From Methanosarcina baikalica (GTDB lineage Archaea > Halobacteriota > Methanosarcinia > Methanosarcinales > Methanosarcinaceae): 64,000 nucleotides of DNA. The stretch is taken from positions 1-64,000 of the forward strand of contig NZ_JAVKPK010000004.1 of assembly GCF_031461075.1 (NCBI RefSeq). The letters are read 5' to 3'. The notes beneath the pieces are model-generated. The model saw nothing but the letters and a program-made list of their open reading frames with translations, was not told the origin of the DNA and did no database searches. Of this stretch, positions 63,631 to 64,000 are shown piece after piece. The position numbers and the translations under genes are program-made. Position 1 is the first letter of the stretch, and every line of letters begins with the position of its first letter.

Positions 63631-64000
63631 ATGAACGGAAAAGATATGAGATACAGCTGGAAAAACAGGAGAAAAACAGGAGTTTATTTTGCAATTTTAA
63701 TTTTTTTGATTGCATTGGGAACAACCGCCCTTTCTACTACGTCACCCAGCACCACTGTGTATATTGCTGCCGATGGGAGGGGAAATCTCAACTGTGATGG
63801 AAGTGATGACCAGGTAGAGATAAACAAAGCTCTTGCATATGTTGCAGAAAACCCTCAGTTCACAACCGTTCATCTGAAGGGTCCCAATACATACGTCATT
63901 TCGGACAGTATTTTAATTGGAAACGACACCGTTCTGGAAGGAGACCACACAGCCGTAATTAAACTTAAAGACGGAGCGGACTGGCCAAGAGATAAGCCTT
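63631..64000 (+). CDS. Secreted right-handed beta-helix surface protein (5' part, runs off the window)
   Basis: ATG 63631 opens a frame that continues past the window end; 123 codons are visible. The signal is YFAILIFLIALGTTALS. It is followed by VYIAADGRGNLNCDGSDD, then QVEINKALAYVAENP, VHLKGPNTYVISDSILIGND and TVLEGDHTAVIKLKDGADW. This is the start of a pectate-lyase-like beta-helix of the kind seen in Methanosarcina surface proteins, including those linked to disaggregatase. No strong ribosome binding site: gggataaaaa. Confidence 0.75.
   Translation, partial: MNGKDMRYSWKNRRKTGVYFAILIFLIALGTTALSTTSPSTTVYIAADGRGNLNCDGSDDQVEINKALAYVAENPQFTTVHLKGPNTYVISDSILIGNDTVLEGDHTAVIKLKDGADWPRDKP

Overview
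The window comes from a methanogenic archaeon of the genus Methanosarcina; the species is not determined. The evidence is the complete eight-gene mtrEDCBAFGH operon for the Na+-translocating methyl-H4SPT:coenzyme M methyltransferase, the F420-dependent enzyme Mtd, the methanofuran enzyme MfnB, archaeal information-processing genes (SRP19, RNase P component 4, archaeosine TgtA, RtcB with archease, a thermosome subunit), long AT-rich intergenic stretches, and surface beta-helix proteins. I see no rRNA, no CRISPR array, no complete transposase gene and no prophage.

Layout. 0.2-7 kb: a seven-gene operon holding a nickel/peptide-type ABC importer (binding protein, two permeases, two ATPases) between two paralogous SAM methyltransferases. 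7-12 kb: a pilin-like protein, a lipoprotein, SRP19, RNase P component 4, a metallo-hydrolase and a TrmB-type regulator. 12-17 kb: an RND exporter with two paralogous secreted, membrane-anchored proteins. 17-19.1 kb: a universal stress protein and a ModE-like regulator next to the scar of a deleted molybdate/tungstate ABC transporter. 20-23 kb: a sodium:solute symporter and a TIM-barrel sugar isomerase. 23.8-28.7 kb: the mtr operon, with about 1 kb of AT-rich non-coding DNA on each side. 29.7-35 kb: an unrecognised protein, RtcB, archease, a CDP-alcohol phosphotransferase, a class II aldolase and tRNA-Thr(TGT). 35.7-41.3 kb: a secreted beta-helix protein, then a winged-helix regulator, a membrane Fe-S protein and a 1016-residue FAD/Fe-S/CCG oxidoreductase with an unusual Met/Pro-rich tail. 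41.7-47.4 kb: thermosome, DUF473 and PAC2 proteins, a pyruvate-kinase-C-like protein, TgtA. 47.6-51 kb: UbiA prenyltransferase, geranylgeranyl-reductase-like flavoprotein and radical SAM protein. 51.4-58.3 kb: coiled-coil protein with SerB, Mtd, DUF2111, DUF166, thymidylate kinase, a HisA-like protein divergent from MfnB. 58.4-64 kb: membrane and cell-surface polysaccharide/protein genes, ending inside a secreted beta-helix protein.

How it works together. Mtr and Mtd catalyse core C1 steps of methanogenesis and MfnB makes a precursor of the C1 carrier methanofuran. The UbiA/reductase/radical SAM trio is a candidate pathway for a prenylated membrane compound, possibly methanophenazine. The FAD/CCG oxidoreductase with its membrane Fe-S neighbour looks like a route for electrons between a soluble donor and the membrane.

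Most notable observations: two genes (RND exporter, beta-helix protein) whose signal or membrane segment can only be included if translation starts at an ATT codon seven bases after a good ribosome binding site, with a possible third case in the DUF2111 gene; the decayed transporter remnants beside modE; a near-duplicate of the mtd start region that forms a six-codon leader ORF; the methyltransferase-flanked importer; and two MITE-like elements. All functional calls come from reading the sequence and from family knowledge; no database search was run.
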